Source: Hanleya hanleyi (lineage: Eukaryota; Mollusca; Polyplacophora; Lepidopleurida; Hanleyidae). Taken from it: a DNA stretch of 64,000 nucleotides. Shown here piece by piece: positions 18,746 to 30,701 of the stretch; position 1 is the first letter of the stretch, and every line of letters begins with the position of its first letter. The translations under genes were made by a program, and so were the position numbers. The notes below the pieces were generated by a model. The model was not told the origin of the DNA. It saw only the letters and a list, made by a program, of their open reading frames with translations, and searched no databases. The DNA lies in assembly GCA_036873755.1 (NCBI GenBank), contig JAVTVY010020459.1:1-64000 (forward strand). Reading direction: 5' to 3'.

Positions 18746-19311
18746 TATTGAAAACGGACGAACCATTAGTCCAGCCGGATGTTCCTCCGCGAGAGCTTCA
18801 AACCAAGACCTCATACGACACCATAGGATCACTAGGGGCTCACCTAGACCACAAAACGTCAACCCAGTATACATCTATATCCCCATAGCCAGTATGGGGC
18901 TATATGGACCTACCCAAGCCTCGGTGAACTTTTTCCAAAAATTTCACCGTTTCGCTTCGAAACCCTTCCCATCGTGTTCTAAATGACGAGACGTGAAAAA
19001 CAAATCCAAACAACCCATATCACGATGAACGTGTGTGAATTTCCCGGGTTGAACCTATACCCCCATATATATAGTATGGAGCTATATGAGCCTATATACA
19101 GACCTATCCGGTACTTTTCCAAAAATTTGACCGTTTCGCTCCGGGACCCTTCCCATCGTGTTCTAAATGACGAGACGTGAAAAACAAGTCCAAACAACCC
19201 ATACCACAATGAACGTGTGTGAATTTCCCAGGTTGAACCAATACCCCCTGGCGGATGCAAGAGTTACCTCCCCCGGCAAAACCTGGCCTTAAATGCGGAG
19301 ACTATACTACT

Positions 19312-19317
19312 CATGTC
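19312..19317. repeat. Target-site duplication, right copy (CATGTC), element 3
   Basis: Directly after the terminal CTATACTACT; identical to 8795-8800. Confidence 0.8.
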
Positions 19318-19429
19318 ACTAAAAACTTGGCACATCAAGCACATTTTCCAAGTTATCGTATTTTTTTAAAAATCGGCTCTGTATTTAAAGAAAATATATA
19401 ACCTTTGGTGGAAAGGGGCTCTTGAAGAA

Positions 19430-19940
19430 CTGAATGTATTATCAACCGTTAAGAGTTACTCCAGCGCCTCGCTCATACCAAAGAATTGTTCATCTCTTCT
19501 TAGAGATGCAGTGTAGGTTTATTTGGAAGGATTTTTCTTTCTTATTGCATTCTATAAATACTTCCTCATTTGGGCGTTTTATCTATCTGGCGGTGGCACC
19601 ATTTTCCAGCAGATGACTTTGTAGGACTATTACATTATATCTCTGAAATATTTGCATCTAATACCGCTCAAGGCGATGATATGGGTCATGAGGTCATGTC
19701 AATGAATTTGTCCACATGAACAGCTACAATGAAAGCGTGCCTGGGATGCAAATTATTATAGGGATCATTTTTGGTTCTTTGTGATGTTTTTGTCGGGTTT
19801 ACCTAGGGTGATGTTTTTATAAATATGCAGTCAGTATATTTGTTAGTACCCCGGCATCGTTTCCCACCACCCTTTCAATGTTGCGTTTAATTGCTTTTAC
19901 ATGCAAGAATCTTACTTTCGGCGAGTGCATCAATTCCATA
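19430..19940 (+). repeat. Dispersed repeat family B, copy 1
   Basis: Shares with 29640-29950 and, inverted, with 49130-49290 and 50090-50340 the series: TTTCATCAGATGACTT-like start, AATACCGCTCAAG, CACATGAACAGCTACAATGAAAGCG, AAATATGCAGTCAGTAT and CGGCATCGTTTCCCACCACC. No coding capacity. The middle resembles the 3' tail of the Penelope-like copies, so it may be a non-autonomous relative. Confidence 0.55.
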
Positions 19941-20225
19941 CAAAGTTCAGTGTATTTCACGTGGCGAGCAGTATCCAGTAACCTCTGTAGCTAACTAGAG
20001 GTTCCGCTTTGACCCTTGAGTTGCCGCTCTGGCATGAAGCCTATGCTGGTTGTTTTTTTGAGCAAAAACATACGTCTCCCCCAACCTCCCACCTTGCCTT
20101 GAATGGGCACATAATTTAAGGGAAAGTGCTATAAAATGAATGTAGCAATAAGTATCTTAAACAAAGCTGCGTATCTAAAAATATTAATTACAAAGAAGCG
20201 ATTTTCATTGTATATACATGTACAA
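19941..20225. other. Non-coding DNA
   Basis: No gene seen. CGTCTCCCCCAAC at 20069 is the inverse of GTTGGGGGAGACAT at 21640 and may mark the left edge of the satellite-bearing element. Confidence 0.4.
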
Positions 20226-21600
20226 GTAGATCAACGGTTGGACGGACACCGGACACGGATGAATGCATGCACACATACACTAAAACCTGATCAAATGCGG
20301 GGGCTATCCCAATGAAGCTTCCATCCAAGTTTGGTGAAATTCCATCCAATAGTTCTCAAGATATCTTGCAGACAAAGCCTGTACAAAACATGTACAAGCA
20401 GATGGACGGACGGACGGACACAGAACGAACGCATGCACACACACCAAAACCTAGTCAAATGAGGGGGCTATCCCAATGAAGCTTCCATCCAAGTTTGGTG
20501 AAATTCTGTCCAGTAGTTCTCCAGATATCTTGCAGACAAGCCCTGTATATACATGTACAAGTAGATGAACGGACGGACGGACACCGGACATGGACGAATG
20601 CACGCACACACACCAAAACATAATCACATGAGGGGGGCTATCGCACTGAAGCTTCCATCCAAGTGTGGTGAAATTCCGTCCAGTAGTTCTCAAGATATCT
20701 TGCAGACAAGGCCTGTATATACATGTACAAGTAGATGGACGGACGGACGGACACCGGACACGGATGAACGCATGCACACAAATCAAAACCTAGTCAAATG
20801 AGGGGGCTATCCCAATGAAGCTTTCATCCAAGTTTGGTGAAATTCCATCTAGTAGTTCTCCAGATATCTTGCAGACAAGCCCTGTATATACATGTACATG
20901 TAGATGGACGGACGGACGGACAACGGACACGGATGAATGCACCCACATACACCAAAACCTAATCAAATGAGGAGGCTATCCCAAAGAAGCTTCCATCCAA
21001 GTTTGGTGAAATTCCGTCCAGTAGTTCTCCAGATATCTTGCAGACAAGCCCTGTATATACACGTACAAGTAGATGGACGGACGGACGGACACCGGACATG
21101 GATGAATGCACGCACACACACCAAAATCTAATCAGATGAGGGGGCTATCCCACTGAAGCTTCCATCCAAGTGGGGTGAAATTCCGTCCAGTAGTTCTCAA
21201 GATATCTTGCAGACAAGGCCTGTATATACATGTACAAGTAGATGGACGGACGGACGGACACCGGACACGGATGAATGCACGCACACACACACCAAAATCT
21301 AATCAAATGAGGGGGCTATCCCACTGAAGCTTCCATCCAAGTGGGGTGAAATTCCGTCCAGTAGTTCTCAAGATATCTTGCAGACAAGGCCCGTATATAC
21401 ATGTACAAGTAGATGGACGGACGGACGGACACCGGACACGGATGAATGCACGCACATACACCAAAACCTAATCAAATGAGCGGGCTATCCCAATGAAGCT
21501 TCCATCCAAGTTTGGTGAAATTCCATCCAGTAGTTCTCAAGATATCTTGCAGACAAGGCAAGGGGACGGACAGACATCCATCCAGACATCCAGACAGACA
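20226..21600 (+). repeat. ~169-bp tandem satellite, eight units
   Basis: ATATCTTGCAGACAA recurs at 20361, 20525, 20695, 20864, 21033, 21202, 21373 and 21542, so the spacing is 164-171, mostly 169. Each unit has GACGGACGGACGGACACCGG, ATGCACGCACACAC, AAGCTTCCATCCAAGTTTGG and GTATATACATGTACAAGTAG. The short open frames inside are repeat translations. Confidence 0.9.
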
Positions 21601-21621
21601 GACAGACAGCACAAACACTAG

Positions 21622-21653
21622 ATGTCTCCCCCCAACATAGTTGGGGGAGACAT
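21622..21653. repeat. Terminal hairpin ATGTCTCCCCCC...GGGGGAGACAT
   Basis: A 14-15-bp stem with a loop of about four bases closes the satellite element. A partial inverse of the stem lies at 20069. Confidence 0.7.
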
Positions 21654-21659
21654 AATTAT

Positions 21660-22470
21660 ATGCTTCTTCGCAAATTATTCTATGTTCCGGGTTCTTTCTG
21701 AAAAAGTATAAATATATTCGCTACGAACATTTACAATTTTGTCCATGATGTTTATGATTTATTTGTTGTATTAGCATGGCTGGGTGGTCATTGTGGCGTT
21801 TTTTATCAGATTCTTTATTCAGATAAGCCTTTCTATTCAGCATTATCTTAGAGTAAGATGCATTCGTTGGAGAACTACTCTGTCGTTATGGAAACACGAT
21901 CACTGATATTAACTAGCCACAAATCTGCCGCTCTAGAGATCTCTCTATAGGATAATCAGTGCTATAGTCATGGCAGTTGATTCTTGGTCCCGGCTTATTA
22001 AACTTCGTACAATTGTACATCTATACCCTCTGCATATGCTTTCCACTAGCATAGCTCATCATAAGGTATTTCTAGGTATAACGACATAACATCTCAAGCA
22101 GAGTATCATGGGTATAGTCATAATGTCAATGACGCGGAAGTATTAATGAGTGGACACGTGAAACAACAAAGGTGGTCACACTTAGAAATCTTAAAATTAT
22201 TACACAGATTGATGAACAATCATCAAGCGTAATGTTACAAGGTTTGATATCATAACCTGGCAGAAATTTTTTTGTCATTCGGACTGAAAAGGTCGCATAG
22301 GGTTTCGAACTATTAGAGGCTTGACTGAGGAACCTGCACTACGGATACTCGGGTCGATTTTACCATTATTTTCTTGGCTATTTTCCTGCAAGAGAGAAGA
22401 TCAGGCTAACAGTTGATGTTCAAAAGTTATCAATCAGTATGACTTTAGTTGTAAATCTAGATAATGATGT
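21660..22470. other. AT-rich DNA without a gene
   Basis: No supported open frame or repeat was recognised. Confidence 0.45.
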
Positions 22471-22479
22471 ATCTTAGTC

Positions 22480-22970
22480 ACGGTTTGATTGTGACTCTTC
22501 ATATGAACATCTGAGAATCTTGAAGTATACGGGCTCACACGGCCCCTAGCCCTTGTTTAAGCGGAATTAGACACACGTCACGAAAGGTATAACGCCGCAC
22601 ATTTTACATGCTACGCTCGTATATTGCTATGAGCATGCGAAATGTATCACAAATTTGAGAAACTTTGAGTATGGGTGCTTGATGGTGTAGCTCTGTTTTA
22701 TAAGTTTCTGTAATAATGTTTTGTGAAGTTGATTAAAATCGCCACATTTGACACAGGATCTAGCAAATTCTACTGGGCGAGTTATGTATACCCCATGTGC
22801 AGAAAGGGATAGTTTACGATGTCGATTGGCTCACTTAATTTTTTTATAGCTAAACGTTTAAATCCAGTGAAGATCAGTATGCATTCTTCACTGCATCATA
22901 GCGATTATCCACAGCGAGAACATCGTCTATATAGATTTTTGTGAATGAGAAGAAACGGGCTTTGAAATTA
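22480..22970 (-). pseudogene. Penelope-like reverse transcriptase, C-terminal part and 3' tail
   Basis: Read on the minus strand: SFTK.YIDDVLAVDNRY near 22955-22895 (the catalytic Tyr-Ile-Asp-Asp), then, after a gap, the segment with TATACATAACTCGCCCAGTA and a C-terminus related to the one ending RYVS elsewhere. The tail continues with CTAATTCCGCTTAA and GGGCTAGGGGCCGTGTGA. Many indels. It continues across the LINE at 28200-28900. The family call rests on the motif order and is moderate. Confidence 0.6.
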
Positions 22971-22975
22971 TCGGT

Positions 22976-25900
22976 TTATATATAGACTTTATTGCAGTAG
23001 GACAACTGGCCCTTGAGCATATATACATACATAATATACAAAAACATCGATGGCGGCAAGGACTGACAACAGTTTTCGGATATAAAAAAACTCCATCGGT
23101 TAGTTATTATACAGAGTCTTATCTCGAATGACAGTTGCTTTTGTATAAATATAGCTAACCTTTTAAATATAGCAATGGAGTCTGAAGCAGTAAGATTTAA
23201 GAACTTGATCACGCTTGGAGGATTACAGTAATACAGCGCTATGTATATTTTACGGATATCATTATATCTTGTGCATATTATAATAAAATGATATTCATCT
23301 TCTACTAATTCACAGAGCGTACATAACCTATCTTCCACATTAGTTTTAACTGGTTTAGTCCAGCGACCGGTTTCAATTTGTAGCCTATGAGAGGAAGTAC
23401 GAATCCTTGTAAACGCCATTCTAAACTTTTTCTCTGTAATATGGTTTAAATAAGGTTGAAATACAAAATTACAAAATCCAACATAGAATCTAGCTCTACT
23501 CGAGGCATTCAGGCGATCACTCCAATTCTGAATAAACTGGTCGTTTAATCGCTGTTTAACTAACGATAGCAATACTGTATGGTCCCCTACCGTCTGTGAT
23601 TGCCATGCGTAGAATAAACCTAATCTTGCAAGAAGCTCTTTCAGAAGTATAGCCCAAGACTTTTTGTTTGGATATGCTAAACTATCTTCAAAAAGTACGT
23701 TATAGATTTTTTTAATGTACCTCCGATCATCGCAACTAATTATTTTTAATCAATATTTAATAATAATATATAATGGTTTTGCAATCAATGAGCATCTTCC
23801 CAGTTCACCGTAGATGAAATCATTTTGTGTACATTTTTTAACCTCTATAAAACGATTTTGCAATATTGCAAATGCACCCGCTCTATCGAATCTGCATTTG
23901 CAAATCCCCAAACTTCTGAGTCGTAATTCAGAACGGGTAAGACTAGTTTGTCAAACAATTCTAATCTATGTAGAGGTTGAATGTCTGAAAATTTATACAA
24001 TAATTTTCGAAGACTAAATACTGCTATTTGTGCTTGTCCCGCTAGGGTATTATGTGCATTTGCAAAGGACCCTCCACTCGTAAAAACAATTCCTAAATAT
24101 GTAAATTTATCTACAATGTTGATAATTTGTGTTCCGTAAGTAAAATTTAAACTTCTTGACAAACGGCCACCCTTTCTGAATACCATAATTTTTGATTTAC
24201 CAATATTAACAGAGAGTTTCCATTTCTGGCAATAATTGTACAATATATCTAGAGCATAAACCTGTTGAATTATCTGAAAACAGCACAATATCATCTGCAT
24301 ACAGGAGAAGAAACAATTTTAAATGTCCCATGTTAAGCCCTTCGGCCCCCTTTAAATAAAATTCATCCTCCATATCATTAAGTTACATTGCAAACAGAAA
24401 GGGTGATAAACACTCTCCTTGTCTTACACCAGTACAACACTCAAAGCCCTGCCTAAGCGAATTATTAAATTTAACTTTCGACTTCACGGATTTATACACT
24501 GAAGATATGATATTCAAAAAATTTCCCCTAACACCTATTTTCAAAAGTTTAAACCATAGGTTGTCACGTATTACATAATCGAAAGCCTTTGTAAAGTCAA
24601 CAAAGGCACAGAACAATTTCTTACCAGAATTCAAAATGTGCGAAATGATGCCATGAATAGCAAAAATATTGTCAACTGTACTCATACCAACACGGAAACC
24701 GGCCTGTGCCTCAATGTAAACATTGCCCATGCTGTCAAACGGTTATTTAATATTCTAGTGAGAAGTTTTCCCATGCTACTTAATAGTGATACCCCTATAA
24801 TTTTCTACGTCATTTCGGCTTCCTTTTTTTATGCAGTGGTATGACATATCCTTCAGACCAGATAGGCGGGAAATAACCAGTTGAAAAAATACAATTAAAA
24901 AGTCCATCAAGGACAGGGGTGAGAGTGCTGGCCCCATGAATGAAAAACCCATTAATCAGTCTATCAGGTCCTCCAGATTTATTACTATTCAATTGGCCAA
25001 TAGCTGTATTTATTTCTTGGATGGAAATATCCGCGTCCAATTCACTGAACATAACTTGTATTTCACCCTTAAATATATCGGTCATATATAAAAATAGCGT
25101 CTTCATCGGGACTGAAGAAGGGATCGTTCGAATTATTCACTGCCCTAAAATATCTTGCAAAATTATTAACCTGAATATTAGCTTCAACAATTGTTGAAGC
25201 TCCTTTTAACAATTTCCAGTACTCTTTCGCATTTGCATATTTAAGTCTTTCGAGTTCCTTTGTTTGATGAATATCATACTCCTTTCGAGCTTTCCTAAGC
25301 ACCGCTTTATATTCAGACCTGGCAAATACCATTTCTATCCTATTATTATCTGATTTGTTTCCTCTATATATATTTAATTTTTCAAAAAAATACTTCTTCT
25401 TTTCGTCACAACTATTATTGTACCATGGGGAATCCTTCGTTCTAGTATTTTTATTATTGGGAGATTTCCTAGTTTTTCCCATAGTGGAACCACATTCTTC
25501 TATGATATTTGATAGATTTTCTACAATATCATCTATTTTATTTGTTTCTGTAGTGATATCTAATAAATCATTCTGAATATGCGTTAAAGCTGAAATAACA
25601 TCTTCTGATTCTAAATTACCGAGAAATTGATTAACTTTAGAATCATCCCAAACATATTTGCAATTTATCACATCACTGACATCCTCAAGACATTCTGAAA
25701 TCAAACAATGGTCAGTTAATATATTCGGTTCATCCACGTTAAAACTAACGATGTAATTAAAAAGTCTTGTTTGACCAGTAAATAATCGACTAGGCTGGAA
25801 CCTCTGTGAGTAACACATGTAAACTTTCCAATATCTTTATCATTTCCGCAGCGACCGTTGCATATACGTAAAGATTACAAGCGTCTAGTCCGTCATTCAT

Positions 25901-26655
25901 AATGCAGCCGTCGTCCATTAGAGAATATCCGCGTACATAATCCAAAGACCTATTCCATATAACAGTATTAGCACCAAATTCAAAAAGACAATCATAGTAT
26001 ACATAAACATAGGCTTGTTTCAAAAATCCAGCAAGTCATGTCCATTTGCGTTCCGAGCTACTTTATCTTGAGACGAACGACTTAGTGGAATATCTGCAAT
26101 ATAATCCTCTGGTAAGGGAACTGTCAGCTACATCATCCACCACAAAGTCGGGACACTCGTCAGTCCTGGCATTCATGTCACCACAAACAATATATCTATA
26201 ATTTGCATTTTCACGTTCAAGTGATGATAGCTTCTCCGAGATCCGATCGAAGACACTTGACTGTATGAAAGGTTGCCTGCCAGAACCATCGCGCAAAACG
26301 TAACATAAACAAATATATAAATTCCATGATAACTTTGATTTACAGGATTCAATTTTAACCCAAACAATATCGTCACCATTCTTTTCAACCAGTGTACCGT
26401 TATTTACAAGGGAAGAGCGCACATATACAATCACTCCTCCAGAATCACGTTTTGCAGTCTGTTTCTTCCGGACTCTATTCAGTTCGAAATGATCAAAATT
26501 ATCCACATTTAGGTCAGAAAATTCATTTCCCCAGGTTTCAGTTAACAGAATTAAATCATTTGATTCAAATACCGAGATAAGTTCGGACGAATGTAATTTA
26601 TTTGTCGTCTTGGTAACTATAGTCCCTGTATATTCAATAAGCAGAAACGAAAATC
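22976..26655 (-). pseudogene. LINE ORF2: endonuclease / reverse transcriptase, broken
   Basis: Endonuclease motifs are LTETW near 26545, GDMNARTD near 26170 and LTDHCLI near 25705. The gene is interrupted after GHDLLDF by a ~150-bp repeat module (25868-26026). Reverse transcriptase pieces are NKSGGPDRL (25000), AFVDFTKAFD (24600), GVRQGECLSPFLFAM (24425) and YADD at 24290-24301. TAA replaces a Tyr codon just after FLFAM, and frameshifts follow the YADD motif (before DILYNYCQKWKLSVN). The C-terminal zinc-knuckle-like CTLCELVEDEYHFIIIC is at 23290. It cannot make an intact protein. Confidence 0.8.
25868..26026 (-). repeat. ~150-bp family-A 3' module inserted in the LINE endonuclease
   Basis: On the minus strand it runs from GAAACAAGCCTATGTTTATG to GACGGACTAGACGCTTGTAA. 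It separates GHDLLDF from SLRICNGRCGNDKD, which are contiguous in intact endonucleases. Its ends ACAAGC and GCTTGT are inverted. Confidence 0.7.
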
Positions 26656-26673
26656 AACTTCCTCCCTATTGTC

Positions 26674-28024
26674 CTAGTGAGTTACTGAGTGTCCACCAGT
26701 TTCACACGTTACGTCTGTATCACTTGTGGGTGATGTCATCCCCGAATTTGATGTCATTGTTTGTGCATGTTCATGTAAGTTAAGCGTATTGTTCACCGGC
26801 GTAATCCCGTCATTTCTACGACTCATACTAGTTTCCATCTCCTGCTTTTCGTCGGTTGATAAAGTTTCCTCTGGATCCAAATCTGTTTGTCTGTTTTTGT
26901 TAACGCTGGTGCTAACATGGACGTTGGCGTCATGGACTCGCGAAGAATGTTCGGCGTTCGAAACCTTTTGTTGATGATCAATATTCTGCGGACTGTTAGC
27001 GATATCAACAGTGCTATCATTTTCAGTGTTTGGTGCATTTCGAGGAAATAAAGTCTGGGCATCTGCATCACGTCGTACATGTACATTTTGTACACGCTGT
27101 ACTTGTGGTGTTGAAACATTCCTTTGTCTACCGTAATCCTGACTGGTTTGCTCCGAACGACCTGTTCGTTGCACTGATCGGGGAGATTTAATACGACGGC
27201 CTTGCATAATATCATGCCAGTCCGGAAATAGATCACGAACCACTCGACCATTAACCACTAATTGGGCAGGGTACCTAATGGAGACTCTATTGTGCTCGTT
27301 AGCTTTTGCGGCTTTGTATTCCGGCCACAGCTCTCTGCGTGCGTCCGCGATTTCTGGGGGATAGTCCCTGCTAATGCTCATAACAGAGTTTTTCAGTTTG
27401 TAAGCATTCTCCATTGTATAATCAGTGTCACAGTAATCCCGAAACGAAACTGTAATTGACCTTGGTGATCGACGTCGCATGTTAAATTGTCCATTTTTGT
27501 GAGCCCGTTCTAAATACATGTCATCGTCAATTTCAAGTTCGTGATACATGAAGCCCCTCACCAACTCAAACAATTTTCGCATTTTCGCTCACGAATTCCT
27601 CTAAAAATCATTACTTCTCCTGTTTCTGGCTTCCTGATCTACAGATTTATATTCCAGTAATTTGATCCTTTCAGCTTGCTCGTCAAGACGTAATAATAAA
27701 TCATCAACAGTATATGCCAAGTTGTTTACCTTTGATTGATGACTCTCTATGGCAGTGAGCTTGTCAAACATAAGTACAGTTTCTCGTCAACAGGTAATGC
27801 CAGGAATGTGTGTATATCCGTACTACTACTGGGTATGGAGCTCGATAATCCGCCTGTATTTACCCTTTGGCGTTTAGAACGAGGTCTTGCAGTATCAAAA
27901 TCACGTTCATAGTACATATTTGTTCTGATGTCATCCTCATTTATGTCGTATGCCAGAGCTTCATATCGGTTTTCGTGAATATTGCCTAGAGCTCCTGTCG
28001 ACCCGACTGTCCCTGCCGCCATCT
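26674..28024 (-). pseudogene. LINE ORF1, L1-like RNA-binding protein, frameshifted
   Basis: Starts MAAGTVGSTGALGN at 28024. A heptad-rich segment (LAYTVDDLLLRLDEQAERIK, about 27735-27640) looks like a coiled coil. After a stop and a frameshift near 27600-27585 comes YLERAHKNGQ...ITVSFRDY...RRELWPEYKAAK...YPAQLVVNGRVV, the pattern of the C-terminal domain of L1-type ORF1 proteins. The remainder to 26674 is Ser/Thr/Gln-rich. Three breaks are seen. Confidence 0.7.
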
Positions 28025-28084
28025 TTATTATAAGCATAGTGGTATCCACAAGAGAATGAATGTAGGTCAGCCAAACTGGATGCA

Positions 28085-28195
28085 CAAGTCACGTCATTCA
28101 ATAGTTCATACAACAGAATTAAACAATCATAGTCTACATAAACATAGGCTAGTTTTCTTGCAAGAGAGAAGCGGTAAACAATTTTCAACGATGCC
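28085..28195 (-). repeat. Family-A fragment between the LINE and the Penelope-like piece
   Basis: TGTTTACCGCTTCTCTCTTGC, AAACTAGCCTATGTTTATG and ACTATGATTG on the minus strand match the family-A units at 30.9, 54.5 and 63.1 kb. It breaks off before the usual GACGGACTAGACG end. Confidence 0.6.
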
Positions 28196-28199
28196 GGAA

Positions 28200-28900
28200 A
28201 GACATCTTATCAGCCCATATGCTGTTGACATCTTGTCAAATTTCACATATATATTATTAATGAGAAATACAAGCAACTCTATAACCAAAGAAACATCACA
28301 TGCATGATCTCCCTTGCATATAATGGAGTTACGGAATGGCTTCTGACAATAAGATATCGGCGATCAGTTTTCTTGAATAGAGATGATATTAATGAACTAA
28401 GCCGGCCAATAAGGTTCTGATGAAGGATTTTATTATGTTCTTTTCGCATTAAGTTCTTCCGTAAGACATTTTCAAGTTTCACATAAATCTAACGCCGAGT
28501 TTTCCAGAAACAAGGTTGAAAGAAGCTGGTGGTGCAGCTTCTAGAACCGACTTGGTATATCGTCACGAGTGGCTGGAAGACAAATACCTGTTTCGTTGAG
28601 AAACATTTTGTGGTGGTTAATAAATCTAATTGCAGTCTAGGAGCCAGTAGACTTATTCGATGATGGTATGATTATACTCAATTCCTTAACCAGCACCTGG
28701 TGATAGTAATGTTCACATATGAACATTATATTATTTGGAGCTTTACCTGCTGGGACTATGACGAATTTTTAATAGAACGTCTTGGGACTTGAACTTTCTC
28801 AATACTTGTTTGTCAGAGGAAGACTACTCCTGTCAATAATTAATTGCTCTTGGCAAGTCAGTCAACGAGTAAAGTAGTATCAACTTTTTCTTGCTTTCAC
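28200..28900 (-). pseudogene. Penelope-like reverse transcriptase, N-terminal part
   Basis: Read on the minus strand: FVIVPAGKAPNNIMFICEHY near 28755-28690, then YQ.GSRSCTTSFFQPC near 28550-28500, then LIGRLSSLISSLFKKTDRRY near 28415-28350, then SCDVSLVIELLVFL near 28290. This is the same order as in the plus copy at 55449-57000. Stops and indels break it. Confidence 0.65.
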
Positions 28901-29639
28901 CACTCAATAACGTACTTTTCCTGTGCAGTCAATACTATCTTCTGCTTTGAGTTAAGGTTTATTTTTCTCAGCTCTCTATATTTAGGTTCTTTCATCATGA
29001 GTGTTTAAGTCTTCATCACTCAATGTATGAAGGTTACCACTTACAATATGTTTGTATGGTGTAAATTTAGTAGGAATGTTTCACACATGAATAATGCGAA
29101 AGAAACCTGCAGGCTAGTAATTATTACAAATGTAACCTCAGCCTACTGCTCCTGTGGACATCACTAGATACTTTATTTTCGTATAATACAGTGTAGAACT
29201 CATACGGTGAAAGCGGCTAGGATACGTCATTCCACATACGTATATGGGATGAGCGTCTGCGATGCAGGCTAGCCAATCACGTCGCATAAACAAGCTGCAG
29301 GCACGATGCGCCCCACCAACGTTTCTTTGAAAGTATTGTTAATATTTTTACTAAAATAGTGATTAAAGTAATGATCTAAATTATATGAGAAAATATTCCC
29401 ATATTAATTTGATCAATGGATGAATTCTCTCAAACTCACCTGATGGCTAAGTTGGGATGTATTTTCCTTCTCTCTAGTGGGAATTTTCATTCAATGATAA
29501 AGTTACCTGGGGTTCTCTTAGTTAAATCAATAAGATTATAAGATTTCTATTTAAAGTGTTCACATTATTCCCATTCCATTCTGAGTAAGAACTTGCATTT
29601 TAATAATACTTTATCGTTTGAGCAGTTTTTTCTACCTGG
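28901..29639. other. AT-rich DNA without a gene
   Basis: Nothing coding was seen on either strand. Confidence 0.45.
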
Positions 29640-29990
29640 TGGTCACAAATTTCATCATTTTTTCATCAGATAACTTGATAGGTCTATTACATCATCGCTT
29701 TGTATATAATACCACTCAAGCCGGCGCTAGGGGCCGTGTGGTCAAATCATTCAAGATGTCCACATGAACAGCTGCAATAAAAGCGTGGCAGAGGTGCAAA
29801 TAAACACAGTTATCACATTTAGTTCTTGTGAGGATTTTAGAAATATGGAGCCAGTGTTTTTGTCTATGGGGTCAAATGAGTTCTTTCCAGTACGTCGGCA
29901 TCGCTTTCCACCACCTCTTTAATGTTGCTTTCAATTATCAAACTCATGCGATAAAAACCAGAGAATTGCCCAGGAGTTTCGATAAACTAT
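29640..29990 (+). repeat. Dispersed repeat family B, copy 2
   Basis: Matches 19540-19930: ACCACTCAAGCCGGCGCTAG, TCCACATGAACAGCTGCAAT and CGGCATCGCTTTCCACCACC. Confidence 0.55.
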
Positions 29991-30169
29991 ATAGTTGGTG
30001 GCCAGAATTAGCAGCACGCCACGCCTGGCACGTGGTGTGGGAGGTTGGTTATATAGGTAACAGGAATGTTTCACATTGAACAAGGTCAATGAAACCACCT
30101 GAAAGGAAACATATTCATCTTCCAAATTTATCATGCTCTACAATTCACAGTAATTCAAACGCAGTGCAT

Positions 30170-30701
30170 GGCTTATATTCATGGTTGCGCAAAACCGATC
30201 CATTCAAAGCCCGTTCTTTCTCATTCACCAAACGCTATATAGACGATCTTCTCGCTGTGGATAATCGCTATATAAATGACGCAGTGAAGGATATATATCC
30301 ACCTTCACTGGATTTGAAGGAAATTACAGACAGCCCTACAGGCACATCATATTTAGATCTAGATCTCTATAAAAATGAAGCCGGCATTCTCTCTCGTCGA
30401 CTTTATGACAAAAGAGATGATTACAATTTCGACATCGTAAACTATCCCTTTCTGGACAGTAATATTCCAGTGGGACCTGCATATAGCGTATACATATCTC
30501 GCTTAGTAGCATTTGCTAGATCCTGTGTTAAATGTGAATGATTTTAATCAACGTCACAAAACATTGTTGCAGAAACTTATAAAACAGGGCTATTCCACCA
30601 AGCGCCTCCACTCAAAGTTTCTCAAATTTGGCGATACATATCGCATGCTGATAGCAAAATACGAACGTAGTGTGCAAGATCTATGGCGCTACGTTTCGTA
30701 A
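30170..30701 (+). pseudogene. Penelope-like reverse transcriptase, C-terminal half, frameshifted
   Basis: Begins in mid-domain with TDPFKARSFSFTKRYIDDLL; YIDD lies at 30236-30247. Then SYLDLDLYKNEAG, LYDKRDDYNFDIVNYPF and AYSVYISRLVAFARSC. Near 30535 extra bases (GAATGAT where 56.8 kb has GACGAT) shift the frame, and the last part DFNQRHKTLL...LWRYVS continues in another frame to TAA 30699-30701. It lacks the N-terminal motifs entirely, so it was inserted or truncated 5'. Its 3' tail runs directly into family A. Confidence 0.7.

Larger units (their letters stand above)
8801..19311. mobile_element. Element 3: 10.5-kb palindromic (inverted-dimer) Polinton/Maverick-like transposon
   Basis: The left end is AGTAGTATAGTCTCCGCATT and continues with a GCCGGGGGAGGTAACTC block. 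The right end (about 19250-19311) is its inverted copy. A perfect 6-bp duplication flanks it. The two halves mirror each other in the order subterminal repeats, CRE/NRF1 array, AATAAA and hairpin, zf1, small ORF, zf2, microsatellites, centre. The dyad centre is at 14556-14580, where arms of over 150 bp pair almost perfectly. The left arm (5.75 kb) is longer than the right (4.73 kb), mainly because of extra subterminal units and a segment at 8870-9180. No polymerase, integrase, ATPase or capsid gene is present. Confidence 0.85.
22976..28030 (-). mobile_element. Decayed APE-type LINE inserted in the Penelope-like element
   Basis: Order on the minus strand: ORF1 (28024-26674), endonuclease and reverse transcriptase with C-terminal Cys/His motif (about 26655-22976). 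The flanks on both sides are pieces of the same minus-strand Penelope-like element plus a short repeat, which shows nesting. The exact 5' edge (28030-28090) is uncertain. Confidence 0.75.

Noticed and set aside
8801..19311. Classical transposase or Polinton polymerase/integrase genes
   Set aside because: No such motifs were found on either strand, so autonomy is not claimed.
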